From Lachnospiraceae bacterium (GTDB taxonomy: Bacteria > Bacillota > Clostridia > Lachnospirales > Lachnospiraceae), in the NCBI GenBank assembly GCA_015057325.1, contig SVEQ01000007.1, positions 1 to 64,000 on the forward strand: a DNA stretch of 64,000 nt, written 5' to 3'. The notes beneath the pieces were generated by a model. That model saw nothing but the letters and a program-made list of their open reading frames with translations. It was not told the origin of the DNA and did no database searches. Of this stretch, positions 1 through 7,690 are shown piece after piece; position 1 is the first letter of the stretch, and each line of letters starts with the position of its first letter. Both the position numbers and the translations under genes were made by a program.

Positions 1-88
1 ACAGATAATCTCACGCTGTTTCGTTATGTACGAAAGTGCATCAAATCAGCCAACACGTAACGTTCGCGATGATGCGAACCGCTTGCGG
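1..88. other. palindrome-rich non-coding stretch before repeat copy 1
   Basis: No gene is recognised here. The stretch holds three short perfect inverted repeats: TTTCGT/ACGAAA near 19-35, GTTCGC/GCGAAC at 62-67 and 74-79, and CCGC-TT-GCGG at 79-88. The last ends exactly where the 322-bp repeat shared with position 40674 begins. The sequence is not shared with the region in front of the second copy, so it may be flanking DNA or part of a variable element. The left end is cut by the window. Confidence 0.4.
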
Positions 89-410
89 CGAGTCGCGTGC
101 GTCAGCTGTTTGGGTACATTTTGAACCAACAGACAGCATACTTGGTTTTAATGTATTATGATTCATGTTTGACATTTGGTAGGATATTAGAGTTACTTGG
201 TATTACGATGAATATACAGCGGTTGCCGAACATGGATGTTCGGCATGTTCCATTGAGACAGGATGTCGAATTGGAACAGTGCCGCGTAATATAAGAAAAC
301 TTTTCCGTAATACCTAGAAACTCTTATATCCGGACAATCAGGCATACATGAACATGATACATTTAAAAATAAGTATGCGTCCGTTCTCAAAATGTAACTA
401 AACAGCAATT
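89..410 (+). repeat. 322-bp dispersed repeat, copy 1
   Basis: By direct comparison this stretch matches 40674-40995 in the same orientation, with only two mismatches seen, both close to the right end (396 and 398). It contains a perfect hairpin (GCCGAACAT-GG-ATGTTCGGC, 225-244), a TGTTCCA/TGGAACA inverted pair just after it, and an ATAAGA/TCTTAT pair further on. A GTG-initiated frame of 65 codons (97-294) is open in both copies, but the palindromes and lack of a ribosome-binding site in this copy make a structured or mobile element as likely as a gene. Family unknown. Confidence 0.85.
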
Positions 411-565
411 GTGACAAATGTCACTGCGGTGAGGAATACGGTTGTGACATCTGACATCTGACATCATAAAGAAACCTCTGATATACTCCAAGTATAGCAG
501 ATGAGAGTTAGGCAAAAGAAGCTGATAATAAACAATCTGTAGAGTATAAGAAAGAGGTGTTGATT
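411..565 (+). promoter_or_regulatory. upstream region with hairpins and a triplicated 7-mer
   Basis: Right of the repeat there is a perfect hairpin GTGACA-AA-TGTCAC (411-424), three exact tandem copies of TGACATC (445-465), and a longer imperfect hairpin centred on TATACT/AGTATA with outer CTC/GAG pairs (about 475-506). They lie in the presumed leader or promoter region of the membrane protein gene that follows. No convincing sigma-A promoter was found. The tandem heptamers could be operator half-sites; that is inference. Confidence 0.45.
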
Positions 566-2104
566 ATGGAAGGAAAGAATAAGAATCAGATTTCAACAGT
601 ATTACTTATTGTAGGTGCCATATTCATAATGATTGCAGGAAGCATTTTTGTGACAACGGCATGGCAGCATTTACCGGAGATGGCAAAGAGGTTGGTTTTA
701 GCAGGAATAGTAGCTGCACTCTATATCGTTTCATGGAGACTTAGAGAGCAGAATATTCTTACAAAGACAGAACATGCACTTTATTATTTGGCAGCAGCAG
801 GAACAGGTTTCCTTACGGTATCGTTCTTGGGTGGCTGGACAACAATTAACGGTTATCTTAACAATTACATGTTGGACACATTAAATAACGCTGACAAAGC
901 AATGTGGGGATTGTTTGCAACATCCTTAGCAGTAGCATATAGATTTTTTAAGGAAAGAAAGCCTTGGGATTTTGCAATACTTGCATTTATCTTTATTAAC
1001 ATGTTCTTCCTTGTTTTTGCAGCAAACGTAGAAGATATCGCAGGAATTATCCCACTTACGGGACTTGTCCTTCTTGCAACATATCAGTACAAAGAGTCAG
1101 GTCATACATTTTACAGAATTGCCCAGAGTATTGGCATTGTAGTTATTAATCACTTCCTTAATATTGAGATCTACCAAATGATAACAGATAAGATTGAGAT
1201 GGAGAACACAATTGCTTTTGATAAATGGTGGTTCTTCGCAGGACTTGCAATAGACATTGTTTTAATGATAATGCTTGAGCGCAAAGAGCTTATATGTCTT
1301 GCACTTACAGCAAACTGGTTCCTTACAGTAGTACAGATTTGTGACGGATTTTCATCATGGAATGCTAAGACTATTCATTCATACGATATAATTCCATTTG
1401 CACTCACAACAGCAGTAGGATTCCTTGTTATGTGGTATAGAGGAAAGGATGATGAGTACAAGAAACTTTCAGTTCTTCATGGAATAATGGCAGGTTTTGA
1501 ACTTGTAATGTATTTAGTAGTGAAGACAGAATGGTATGATGATCTTGGTTGGGATGCGATTGCGTTTGGAATCATGGTAGTGTTCGTAATGCTTGCGTTT
1601 GTAACAGAAATAATCGATTGCATGCTTAACAACAAAATGGCAAAATGTATCATTAAGACATTAACACTTGCATTTATTGAACTTGCAGCAATATTCCTTG
1701 TAATTACTGTAGATTTTGATGACTTCTCGGTAGAAGTAATGAGCATCTTCGTTGGTGCCGGAATATATGCACTTGGATTGATTTGGAGTGAGAAAGAAAA
1801 AGGTATTAAAGTTGCACAGTTTGTACTTACTTGCTTAACTCTTGCAACACTTCTTCTTCACAACATTGAAGTACAGGAACTTTCCTGCCTCATGTTCCTT
1901 GGAATCGTAGGAATTGTAATGCTTATCGTAGCAGCAATGATGAACCATAAGGAATATGTTATAGCATCATCGGTAACACTTTCACTTCTTGCACTCTACC
2001 TTACAAGAGAGTTCTGGCTTTCAATTGCATGGTGGGTATATCTCTTCGCAGCAGGTGTAGTACTTGTAGGTATCGCAATTAAAAAAGAGAAGGAGGCAAA
2101 ATAG
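566..2104 (+). CDS. polytopic membrane protein, unknown function
   Basis: A 512-residue protein made almost entirely of hydrophobic segments, about a dozen to fourteen predicted membrane helices separated by short charged loops. The first helix begins around residue 10. The N-terminal part resembles the DUF2157-like multi-helix proteins common in Lachnospiraceae, but I do not recognise a substrate or catalytic motif. An in-frame GTG lies nine bases earlier, but AAGAGG at 552-557 is spaced eight bases from the ATG chosen here. The gene sits alone, followed after 60 bp by a two-component system; no functional link can be shown. Confidence 0.75.
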   Translation: MEGKNKNQISTVLLIVGAIFIMIAGSIFVTTAWQHLPEMAKRLVLAGIVAALYIVSWRLREQNILTKTEHALYYLAAAGTGFLTVSFLGGWTTINGYLNNYMLDTLNNADKAMWGLFATSLAVAYRFFKERKPWDFAILAFIFINMFFLVFAANVEDIAGIIPLTGLVLLATYQYKESGHTFYRIAQSIGIVVINHFLNIEIYQMITDKIEMENTIAFDKWWFFAGLAIDIVLMIMLERKELICLALTANWFLTVVQICDGFSSWNAKTIHSYDIIPFALTTAVGFLVMWYRGKDDEYKKLSVLHGIMAGFELVMYLVVKTEWYDDLGWDAIAFGIMVVFVMLAFVTEIIDCMLNNKMAKCIIKTLTLAFIELAAIFLVITVDFDDFSVEVMSIFVGAGIYALGLIWSEKEKGIKVAQFVLTCLTLATLLLHNIEVQELSCLMFLGIVGIVMLIVAAMMNHKEYVIASSVTLSLLALYLTREFWLSIAWWVYLFAAGVVLVGIAIKKEKEAK

Positions 2105-2164
2105 AAAAAGTGTGTTATAATAAATACACTTACAAAAGCCTAAAAACCTAAACGGAGAAATAAT

Positions 2165-3472
2165 ATGGAATATTTATTAGGAGTATTTTATATGGTGGTT
2201 ACAGGTGCAGTGCTCGTCAGTATGGCGGCACTGTACCTGTTGGGCCCCGATAAACGATATAAGAAAATGTATCTGGGATTTCAGGCTACTGTTGCAGTCT
2301 GGTGTGCGTCCCAGATTTTTGTGCTTATTGCTTCGTCGATTAATGAGGTCGTGGTATCATATGCAATCGGTAATTTCGGTATATGTATGATTGGTGCGGC
2401 GTGGTTTTATTTTGCGTGTGAATATACCGGGAAGAAGCGTTCTATGTTTCATTTTCTGCCGTTATGCGCGGCTGTATTTCATTATCTAATGGTGATCAGC
2501 AATCCGCTTCATCATATGTATTACAGAATCTTTGATCTAAACCATGTCGAACATGGAATATTCTTTTACACCAACGTTGCCACGACGTATCTTTTTGTTA
2601 TTAATGGCGCGGTTATATTGTTTTTAAATGTTGAGGGTGCATCTGTAGATAAGGAGAAGTCAACTGACGAGAATAAGAATGTGACAAGAGGACAACTTCT
2701 TATAATTGCATCGGTGCTTATACCACTATTTCTCAATGCCGTATATTTGTCGGGTCTTGTAAATGCAGCCTTTGACATAACGCCGCTTGGCTTTGGGATA
2801 TCGGTAATACTTGTTATGTTTGCAACGATGAAGTATCATTTTATGGACTTTGAGAAGGAACTTGCGATAACCAATGAGAAACTTCTTCTTGAGAAGGAGA
2901 GGAATCGTATTGCACAGCAGGTACATGATACGGCAGGCCATACACTTACGATGATACAGTCTTATATGAAACTTGCGCAGGTTTCCAACGACAAAGGAGA
3001 CAACAAGGAGACAGGAACTTATCTTGAGGAAGCGCGAACGCTTACAAGTCAGGGAATAAAAGAGCTTCGTGAGGCAATCAATGAAATGAAGCAGGAGGCA
3101 ACCTATGAACTTGTGACACAGGGTATTATGCAACTAGCAGGACAGGTAAAGGAGATCCCTGTAGAAGTGACAGTTCAGGGCGAAGATGGCAAGCGATACT
3201 CTCATTTATCGAAAGTCTTATATGACAGTACGAGAGAATCCATAACCAATACCTTAAAATATGCCAATGCAACCAAGATGGATATTGTTGTCCGTTTCAA
3301 AACTGATGCTATAGATCTAACGATAAGCGACGATGGTTGTGGATGTGAAAATATTAAGGATAATAACGGACTTGCGGGAATTAGAAAACGTGTCAGTGAT
3401 GCAGGCGGAACGGTTCGTTTTATAAGCGGAAAAGATGAAGGGTTTCTTACAAGAATACATCTTAAGGTGTAA
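2165..3472 (+). CDS. NarL-type sensor histidine kinase with 7-helix N-terminal sensor
   Basis: The first ~230 residues form about seven hydrophobic helices, as in the 7TM histidine-kinase N-terminal module. A short linker leads to a HisKA_3 dimerisation/phosphoacceptor helix with H254 in QQVHDTAGHTL, then a HATPase_c domain (N-box with SITNTLKYAN, G1 DDGCGC, G2 GLAGIRKRV). It should autophosphorylate at H254 and pass the phosphate to the LuxR-type regulator encoded 73 bp downstream. The signal is not evident. A weak hairpin (AAGTGT/ACACTT) around a TATAAT-like sequence sits at 2106-2130 upstream and may mark its promoter. Confidence 0.88.
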   Translation: MEYLLGVFYMVVTGAVLVSMAALYLLGPDKRYKKMYLGFQATVAVWCASQIFVLIASSINEVVVSYAIGNFGICMIGAAWFYFACEYTGKKRSMFHFLPLCAAVFHYLMVISNPLHHMYYRIFDLNHVEHGIFFYTNVATTYLFVINGAVILFLNVEGASVDKEKSTDENKNVTRGQLLIIASVLIPLFLNAVYLSGLVNAAFDITPLGFGISVILVMFATMKYHFMDFEKELAITNEKLLLEKERNRIAQQVHDTAGHTLTMIQSYMKLAQVSNDKGDNKETGTYLEEARTLTSQGIKELREAINEMKQEATYELVTQGIMQLAGQVKEIPVEVTVQGEDGKRYSHLSKVLYDSTRESITNTLKYANATKMDIVVRFKTDAIDLTISDDGCGCENIKDNNGLAGIRKRVSDAGGTVRFISGKDEGFLTRIHLKV

Positions 3473-3545
3473 ACAATATTTAAGGAGTATATACGAGTAG
3501 CATTGAGTGTAAGGAGCAAGATGCCATAAATAAGGGAGTAACGAT

Positions 3546-4190
3546 ATGATTAAGGTTTTGATAGCAGACGATATTATGATATTACGTCAGGGATTGAAAG
3601 CAGTTCTTGAACAAGATGGAGAGATTGAGGTAGTTGCACTTGCTGAAAATGGTAAGGAAGCATTTGAAAAATCAAAAGTATATAAACCGGATGTGGTACT
3701 TATGGATATGAGAATGCCTGACTACGACGGAGCCTTTGGAATACAAGCAATTAAGGAAGAACTTCCGGAGGTTAAGGTGCTTGTTCTTACAACCTTTGAT
3801 GATGACGAAACTGTTCATAAAGCGGTATTAAGTGGTGCTGACGGATACATTCTAAAGGAAATGGAAGATGAGAAGGTCATTACTTCCGTTAAGAGTGTGT
3901 ATGGTGGAATAAGCGTATTCGGAGATGGCGTGTATAAGTCAATTCTCGGAAGAGTGAGCAAGGATGAAAATAAAGAGGATGATGTTACTTCGGAATATTC
4001 ATTTACTGAAAGGGAACGAGATGTATTAAGACTTGTTGCAGAGGGCTATGACAACAAGGAAATTGCTGCAGAACTTTTTCTTGCGGAGGGCACGGTGAGG
4101 AATCAAGTGTCGAAACTTCTTGATAAACTCTCGTTGAAGGACCGTACTCAACTTGCGGTATATGCGGTTAAGCATGGACTAGATATGTAG
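3546..4190 (+). CDS. NarL/LuxR-family response regulator
   Basis: The 214-residue protein has a receiver domain (acidic pair D8/D9, phosphoacceptor D54 in VLMDMRMP, conserved T82/T83 and K104) joined to a C-terminal LuxR-type helix-turn-helix (FTERERDVLRLVAEGYDNKE). It is the partner of the kinase just upstream and probably cotranscribed with it. A strong intrinsic terminator follows directly. Target genes are not identifiable from the sequence. Confidence 0.92.
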   Translation: MIKVLIADDIMILRQGLKAVLEQDGEIEVVALAENGKEAFEKSKVYKPDVVLMDMRMPDYDGAFGIQAIKEELPEVKVLVLTTFDDDETVHKAVLSGADGYILKEMEDEKVITSVKSVYGGISVFGDGVYKSILGRVSKDENKEDDVTSEYSFTERERDVLRLVAEGYDNKEIAAELFLAEGTVRNQVSKLLDKLSLKDRTQLAVYAVKHGLDM

Positions 4191-4200
4191 AAATGAAAGA

Positions 4201-4240
4201 GACGCACTTTATGCATGAATGTATAAGGTGCGTTTTTTTA
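4201..4240 (+). terminator. rho-independent terminator after the two-component operon
   Basis: ACGCACTTTAT pairs with ATAAGGTGCGT (one G-U type irregularity) and is followed by seven Ts. It ends the kinase/regulator operon. Confidence 0.9.
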
Positions 4241-4303
4241 CGTAATTCGAGTGAGTATTGTTATATTAGAATACGGTAATGCTTTTTATGCAAAAAAAAG
4301 TTG

Positions 4304-4343
4304 TTGACAAAAAAACATTTGATAAAATATAATATAGTCAAAT
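4304..4343 (+). promoter_or_regulatory. strong sigma-A promoter with inverted repeat over the -10 (putative OhrR operator)
   Basis: TTGACA (4304-4309), an 18-bp spacer and a perfect TATAAT (4328-4333). ATTTGA (4317-4322) and TCAAAT (4338-4343) form an inverted repeat bracketing the -10 box, a typical place for a repressor to bind. The adjacent gene is an OhrR-type repressor, so auto-repression through this site is a reasonable inference. The promoter now reads into a glutathione peroxidase remnant and then ohrR. No other gene occupies the interval between the terminator at 4240 and ohrR. Confidence 0.75.
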
Positions 4344-4348
4344 ATAAA

Positions 4349-4474
4349 AACAATCCTGATATCAAATGGAACTTCACAAAATTTGTTGTAGATAGAAAAG
4401 GTAACGTCGTAGCAAGATTTGAGCCTACTGCAAAGATATCAGAGGTTGATAAATGCGTGGAAGAACTTTTGTGA
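4349..4474 (+). pseudogene. glutathione peroxidase C-terminal remnant
   Basis: The frame encodes about 40 codons ending in TGA, with DIKWNFTKFVVDRKGNVVAR and a closing ISEVDKCVEELL segment that I recognise as the C-terminus of the GPx/BtuE family. There is no start codon or ribosome-binding site and the whole catalytic N-terminal part (active-site Cys or Sec, about 110 residues) is missing. The promoter lies only a few bases in front, as if a deletion had joined promoter and 3' end. A peroxidase beside a peroxide sensor makes an ancestral OhrR-controlled operon likely. Confidence 0.8.
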
Positions 4475-4528
4475 TTTTTGCGTGAGTGTGATAATATGTA
4501 ATTAAAAATGAGGACAGAGGGTGACGTT

Positions 4529-4960
4529 TTGGCAAAGAAATATGAACAGCTTTTATTGAAGAATCAATTGTGTTTTCCGTTATATGCGTGTTCGCGTAAG
4601 ATAGTGAGCAGTTATACTCCGTACCTAAAACCACTTGGTTTAACTTATACACAGTATGTTGTGTTTATGGTGTTATGGGAGCAGGAAAGTGTTAATGTCG
4701 GACAACTTGGAAGTATCCTTCATCTTGATGCAGGTACACTTACACCACTTCTTAAGAAGCTTGAAAAAGAAGGATACGTTACAAGAGAACGTTCCAAAGA
4801 AGATGAGCGTATAACTATAGTAAGCATTACAGAAAAGGGAATGGATCTTAAAGAAAAATGCAAAGATATTCCGCTTAAACTTGCACAAAGCAGCACCTCT
4901 TTGTCGGATGAAGAGTCAAAGCAACTTTATCATTTATTATATAAGTTTCTTGAAAATTAA
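4529..4960 (+). CDS. ohrR: OhrR-type MarR-family organic peroxide sensor/repressor
   Basis: A 143-residue winged-helix MarR protein. With the TTG start chosen here the sequence opens MAKKYEQLLLKNQLCFPLYA, placing a cysteine at position 15, the same position and context as the redox-sensing Cys15 of Bacillus subtilis OhrR. The DNA-binding part (LDAGTLTPLLKKLEKEGYVTRERSKEDER) is also OhrR-like. An ATG 21 bases earlier is possible, but AGAGGGTGA at 4516-4524 favours the TTG. In the family, peroxide oxidises the Cys and releases the repressor. Its usual target (ohr or a peroxidase) is reduced here to a remnant upstream. Confidence 0.85.
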   Translation: MAKKYEQLLLKNQLCFPLYACSRKIVSSYTPYLKPLGLTYTQYVVFMVLWEQESVNVGQLGSILHLDAGTLTPLLKKLEKEGYVTRERSKEDERITIVSITEKGMDLKEKCKDIPLKLAQSSTSLSDEESKQLYHLLYKFLEN

Positions 4961-4987
4961 GGTCTGAATAACAGGAGCGATTGCATT

Positions 4988-5845
4988 ATGATTATTGAAA
5001 ACAAAACATACGATATGGAAAGAGCTCTTTATAATATTAAGGAAACTTGCGTGAAGGGATGCACATTTGCAGGACCTGCAGACGGAGAATCTGTTTTAAA
5101 AGAAACAAGAGATATAGTTGTAGACAACTGTTCTTTTTCCTTAAGATACCCGATATGGCATGCGAAGAAATACAAATTAATTAATTCGTTTATGGATGAG
5201 AAAACACGTGCTGCGTTATGGTATTGTGATGACGGTTATATTGAAAATACAAAGATAACCGGTGTGAAAGCGTTGCGTGAATGTATTAACACGGACATAG
5301 TTAATTGTGATATAGATTCGCCGGAGTTTGGATGGAAGACTAATCACACACATATTAGAGATAGTAGAATTACGTCGGAATACATTTTCCTGGACGCAAA
5401 GAATATACAACTTGAACATGTGGATTTTCAAGGAAAGTACTCTTTTCAATATGTTGATAATCTTGTGATTAACGATTCGGTGCTTGATACTAAGGACGCA
5501 TTTTGGCATTCGAAAAATGTTACTGTTCGTGACTGTGTAGTCAAGGGCGAGTATCTGGGATGGTTTTCTGAAGATTTAACTTTGATTAACTGCAAGATAA
5601 TCGGAACGCAACCATTATGTTATTGCAAGAATCTCAAACTTGTTAACTGTGAGATGGAGGATTGTGATTTATCCTTTGAATATTCTGATGTTGAAGCAGA
5701 TGTGAAAGGACATATAGATTCGGTGAAAAATCCTGTGTCCGGTGTCATTAAGGCGGACAGTATTGGAGAAATCATAAACGAGGATTCTGTCATGGACTGT
5801 AATGCTGCGATAGTCACGAGAGAAGAAACATATAATGAAAATTGA
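4988..5845 (+). CDS. DUF3737 family right-handed beta-helix protein
   Basis: The 285-residue protein is built of short repeats of the pattern D/N-C-x-hydrophobic, such as CTFAGPADGES, KALREC, SPEFGWKT and DTKDAFWHSKNVTV, which I recognise as the DUF3737 family. The repeats suggest a right-handed parallel beta-helix. No signal peptide or membrane helix is visible, so it should be cytoplasmic. The biochemical role of the family is not known to me. It lies 27 bp after ohrR and shortly before an MFS transporter, so these may be cotranscribed. Confidence 0.85.
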   Translation: MIIENKTYDMERALYNIKETCVKGCTFAGPADGESVLKETRDIVVDNCSFSLRYPIWHAKKYKLINSFMDEKTRAALWYCDDGYIENTKITGVKALRECINTDIVNCDIDSPEFGWKTNHTHIRDSRITSEYIFLDAKNIQLEHVDFQGKYSFQYVDNLVINDSVLDTKDAFWHSKNVTVRDCVVKGEYLGWFSEDLTLINCKIIGTQPLCYCKNLKLVNCEMEDCDLSFEYSDVEADVKGHIDSVKNPVSGVIKADSIGEIINEDSVMDCNAAIVTREETYNEN

Positions 5846-5912
5846 TAAGTTTTATAATTAATTTAAAACGTAATATGATGTGATAAGTTTTACAAAAGTT
5901 ATGGGGGTTAAT

Positions 5913-7091
5913 ATGGGTTCGTTATTATTGGCGGTTATATATTTAATATTTATAAGCCTTGGATTACCGGATTCACTTTTGGGATCAGCATGGCCTAAGA
6001 TGCAAGTGGCATTTGATGTGCCTTCATCATATGCAGGATATGTTTCAATGACTATATCATTTATGACAATAATATCAGCTCTTTTAAGTCCGCGTATGAT
6101 AAGACGTTTTCATACAAAGTGGATAGTTGTATTCTCGATAATGTTGACTATTTTTGGTCTTATTGGTTTTTCGGTTTCGGGTACATACGCACTTCTTTTT
6201 CTTTTTGCAGTCCCATACGGGCTTGGTGCCGGTTCAATAGATGCATCTGTTAATCATTATGTAGCTAATCATTACTCTTCATCGGTAATGAATTTCCTGC
6301 ATTGCTTTTACGGAGTTGGTGCTGTTATTAGTCCTTATATTATGGCGCTTGCATTAAAAAGAGCGAGATGGAATGAGGGCTATCGATGGACGGCATATGT
6401 TCAGGCGTTGATTTTACTCGTTTGCATTATCTCAATGCCGCTTTGGAAGAAAAATGAAGAAGGTTCAGATGAGGAGCAGATTAAGGACAGTGCAGGTATA
6501 AGAGAGACTCTTAAGGTTCCCGGAGTAATACTAACGCTTGTTGGATTCTATGCATATTGTGCAGGCGAGGCGACAGGTTTTTTGTGGACACCAAGTTATT
6601 TTGCCGGAACAATGAAAGGACTTAGTGATGAACTTATTGCGTCATTTGGTTCGCTTGTGTTTTTCGGTCTCATGCTTGGACGCCTTATATCGGGTTTTAT
6701 TTCCAACCGATTGGGTGACAGACTTTTGATACGTTTAGGTATAACACTTGAGGCATTTGGAATAATATTGATTTTGTTATCGACACATAATTATGTCATA
6801 TCTGCAATAGGATTTGTAATAGTTGGAACGGGAATGGGCCCGGTGTATCCGGCTATTCAACACATGGCACCAACTAATTTTGGCAAGAGATATTCCGCAG
6901 CGGTTATAGGACTTCAGATGGCTTCTGCATACGTTGGAAGCACATTTATGCCAATGTTATTTGGAATAATGCAGCAGTATATAGGTATCAGGATAATGCC
7001 GTTTTACTTGATGTTTTTTGCAATACTTAATATAGGAATGCTTGAGATTGCCTATCGTGTGGTGGATAAGAAAGTGAGTGAAGATTTATGA
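5913..7091 (+). CDS. MFS transporter, FucP-like
   Basis: A 392-residue protein with twelve predicted membrane helices in two halves separated by a charged loop near residues 182-200. The start IFISLGLPDSLLGSAWP and the second-half motif MLGRLISGFISNRLGD fit the sugar/fucose-permease-like branch of the major facilitator superfamily. A longer frame from a GTG 33 bases earlier exists, but GGGGG directly upstream of this ATG is the better ribosome-binding site. The stop overlaps the ATG of a broken VOC gene. Substrate unknown. Confidence 0.85.
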   Translation: MGSLLLAVIYLIFISLGLPDSLLGSAWPKMQVAFDVPSSYAGYVSMTISFMTIISALLSPRMIRRFHTKWIVVFSIMLTIFGLIGFSVSGTYALLFLFAVPYGLGAGSIDASVNHYVANHYSSSVMNFLHCFYGVGAVISPYIMALALKRARWNEGYRWTAYVQALILLVCIISMPLWKKNEEGSDEEQIKDSAGIRETLKVPGVILTLVGFYAYCAGEATGFLWTPSYFAGTMKGLSDELIASFGSLVFFGLMLGRLISGFISNRLGDRLLIRLGITLEAFGIILILLSTHNYVISAIGFVIVGTGMGPVYPAIQHMAPTNFGKRYSAAVIGLQMASAYVGSTFMPMLFGIMQQYIGIRIMPFYLMFFAILNIGMLEIAYRVVDKKVSEDL

Positions 7092-7231
7092 GAATCGAAC
7101 ATGTAGCTATGTATGTAAATGAGCTTGAAGCCGCAAGAGATTTCTTCGTGAAGTAGTTGGGTGGCGTCTCTAAAAATATAATCGGTAAAAAGGTTTTGTT
7201 AAGTAAATACATTGCATCATATATAATATGA
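7088..7231 (+). pseudogene. truncated VOC/glyoxalase-family gene
   Basis: The frame starts in an ATGA overlap with the MFS stop and reads MRIEHVAMYVNELEAARDFF, the N-terminal metal-binding beta strand of VOC (glyoxalase/dioxygenase-like) proteins. After 22 codons there is an in-frame TAG where the family usually has an aromatic residue before GGVS; the frame continues LGGVSKN and then degenerates into unrelated AT-rich sequence. It is a remnant of a gene once translationally coupled to the transporter. Confidence 0.8.
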
Positions 7232-7268
7232 TAAAATATAAAATGAATCATATAAGGAGGAAACAAAT

Positions 7269-7676
7269 ATGAAATATGCAGTACGTTATTACACGAAGAC
7301 AGGAAATACTATGAGACTTGCAGAGGCAATTGCAAAGGAACTTGGTGTAGAACCGTTGCCGATAAGCGTGCCTGTAACAGAGCAGGTTGATATACTTTTT
7401 CTTGGTAATTCATATTATGCATTCAATATTGATCCGGAGGTTAAGGCTTTTGTAGGTTCGCTTGATAGGAGTAAAGTTGGAAAGATTGTTAATTTCGGTT
7501 CGGCCGCGATGCTTAATTCTACTTACAAGAAAGTTAAGGTAGAAGCTGACAAAGTCGGTATTCCTATGGATGATAAGGAGTTCCATTGTAAAGGTGAGTT
7601 TAAAGGAATTCACAGAGGAAGACCGAATGCAGATGATATTAAGGCGGCAGTTGAATTTGTTAAGCAATACAAGTAG
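7269..7676 (+). CDS. flavodoxin family protein
   Basis: A 135-residue flavodoxin-like protein. The N-terminal YYTKTGNTMRLAEAI is the FMN phosphate-binding loop, and LFLGNSYYAFNIDPEV matches the region around the second flavin-contacting loop. Flavodoxins carry electrons between redox enzymes in the cytoplasm. An AAGGAGG-type ribosome-binding site lies six bases upstream. The nitroreductase gene 14 bp downstream is probably in the same operon, so a small flavin-dependent redox unit is likely. Confidence 0.85.
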   Translation: MKYAVRYYTKTGNTMRLAEAIAKELGVEPLPISVPVTEQVDILFLGNSYYAFNIDPEVKAFVGSLDRSKVGKIVNFGSAAMLNSTYKKVKVEADKVGIPMDDKEFHCKGEFKGIHRGRPNADDIKAAVEFVKQYK

Positions 7677-7690
7677 AAAGCAGGTGCATT

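Noticed and set aside
445-465. CRISPR-like tandem repeat
   Set aside because: Units are seven bases with no spacers; this is a simple tandem repeat.
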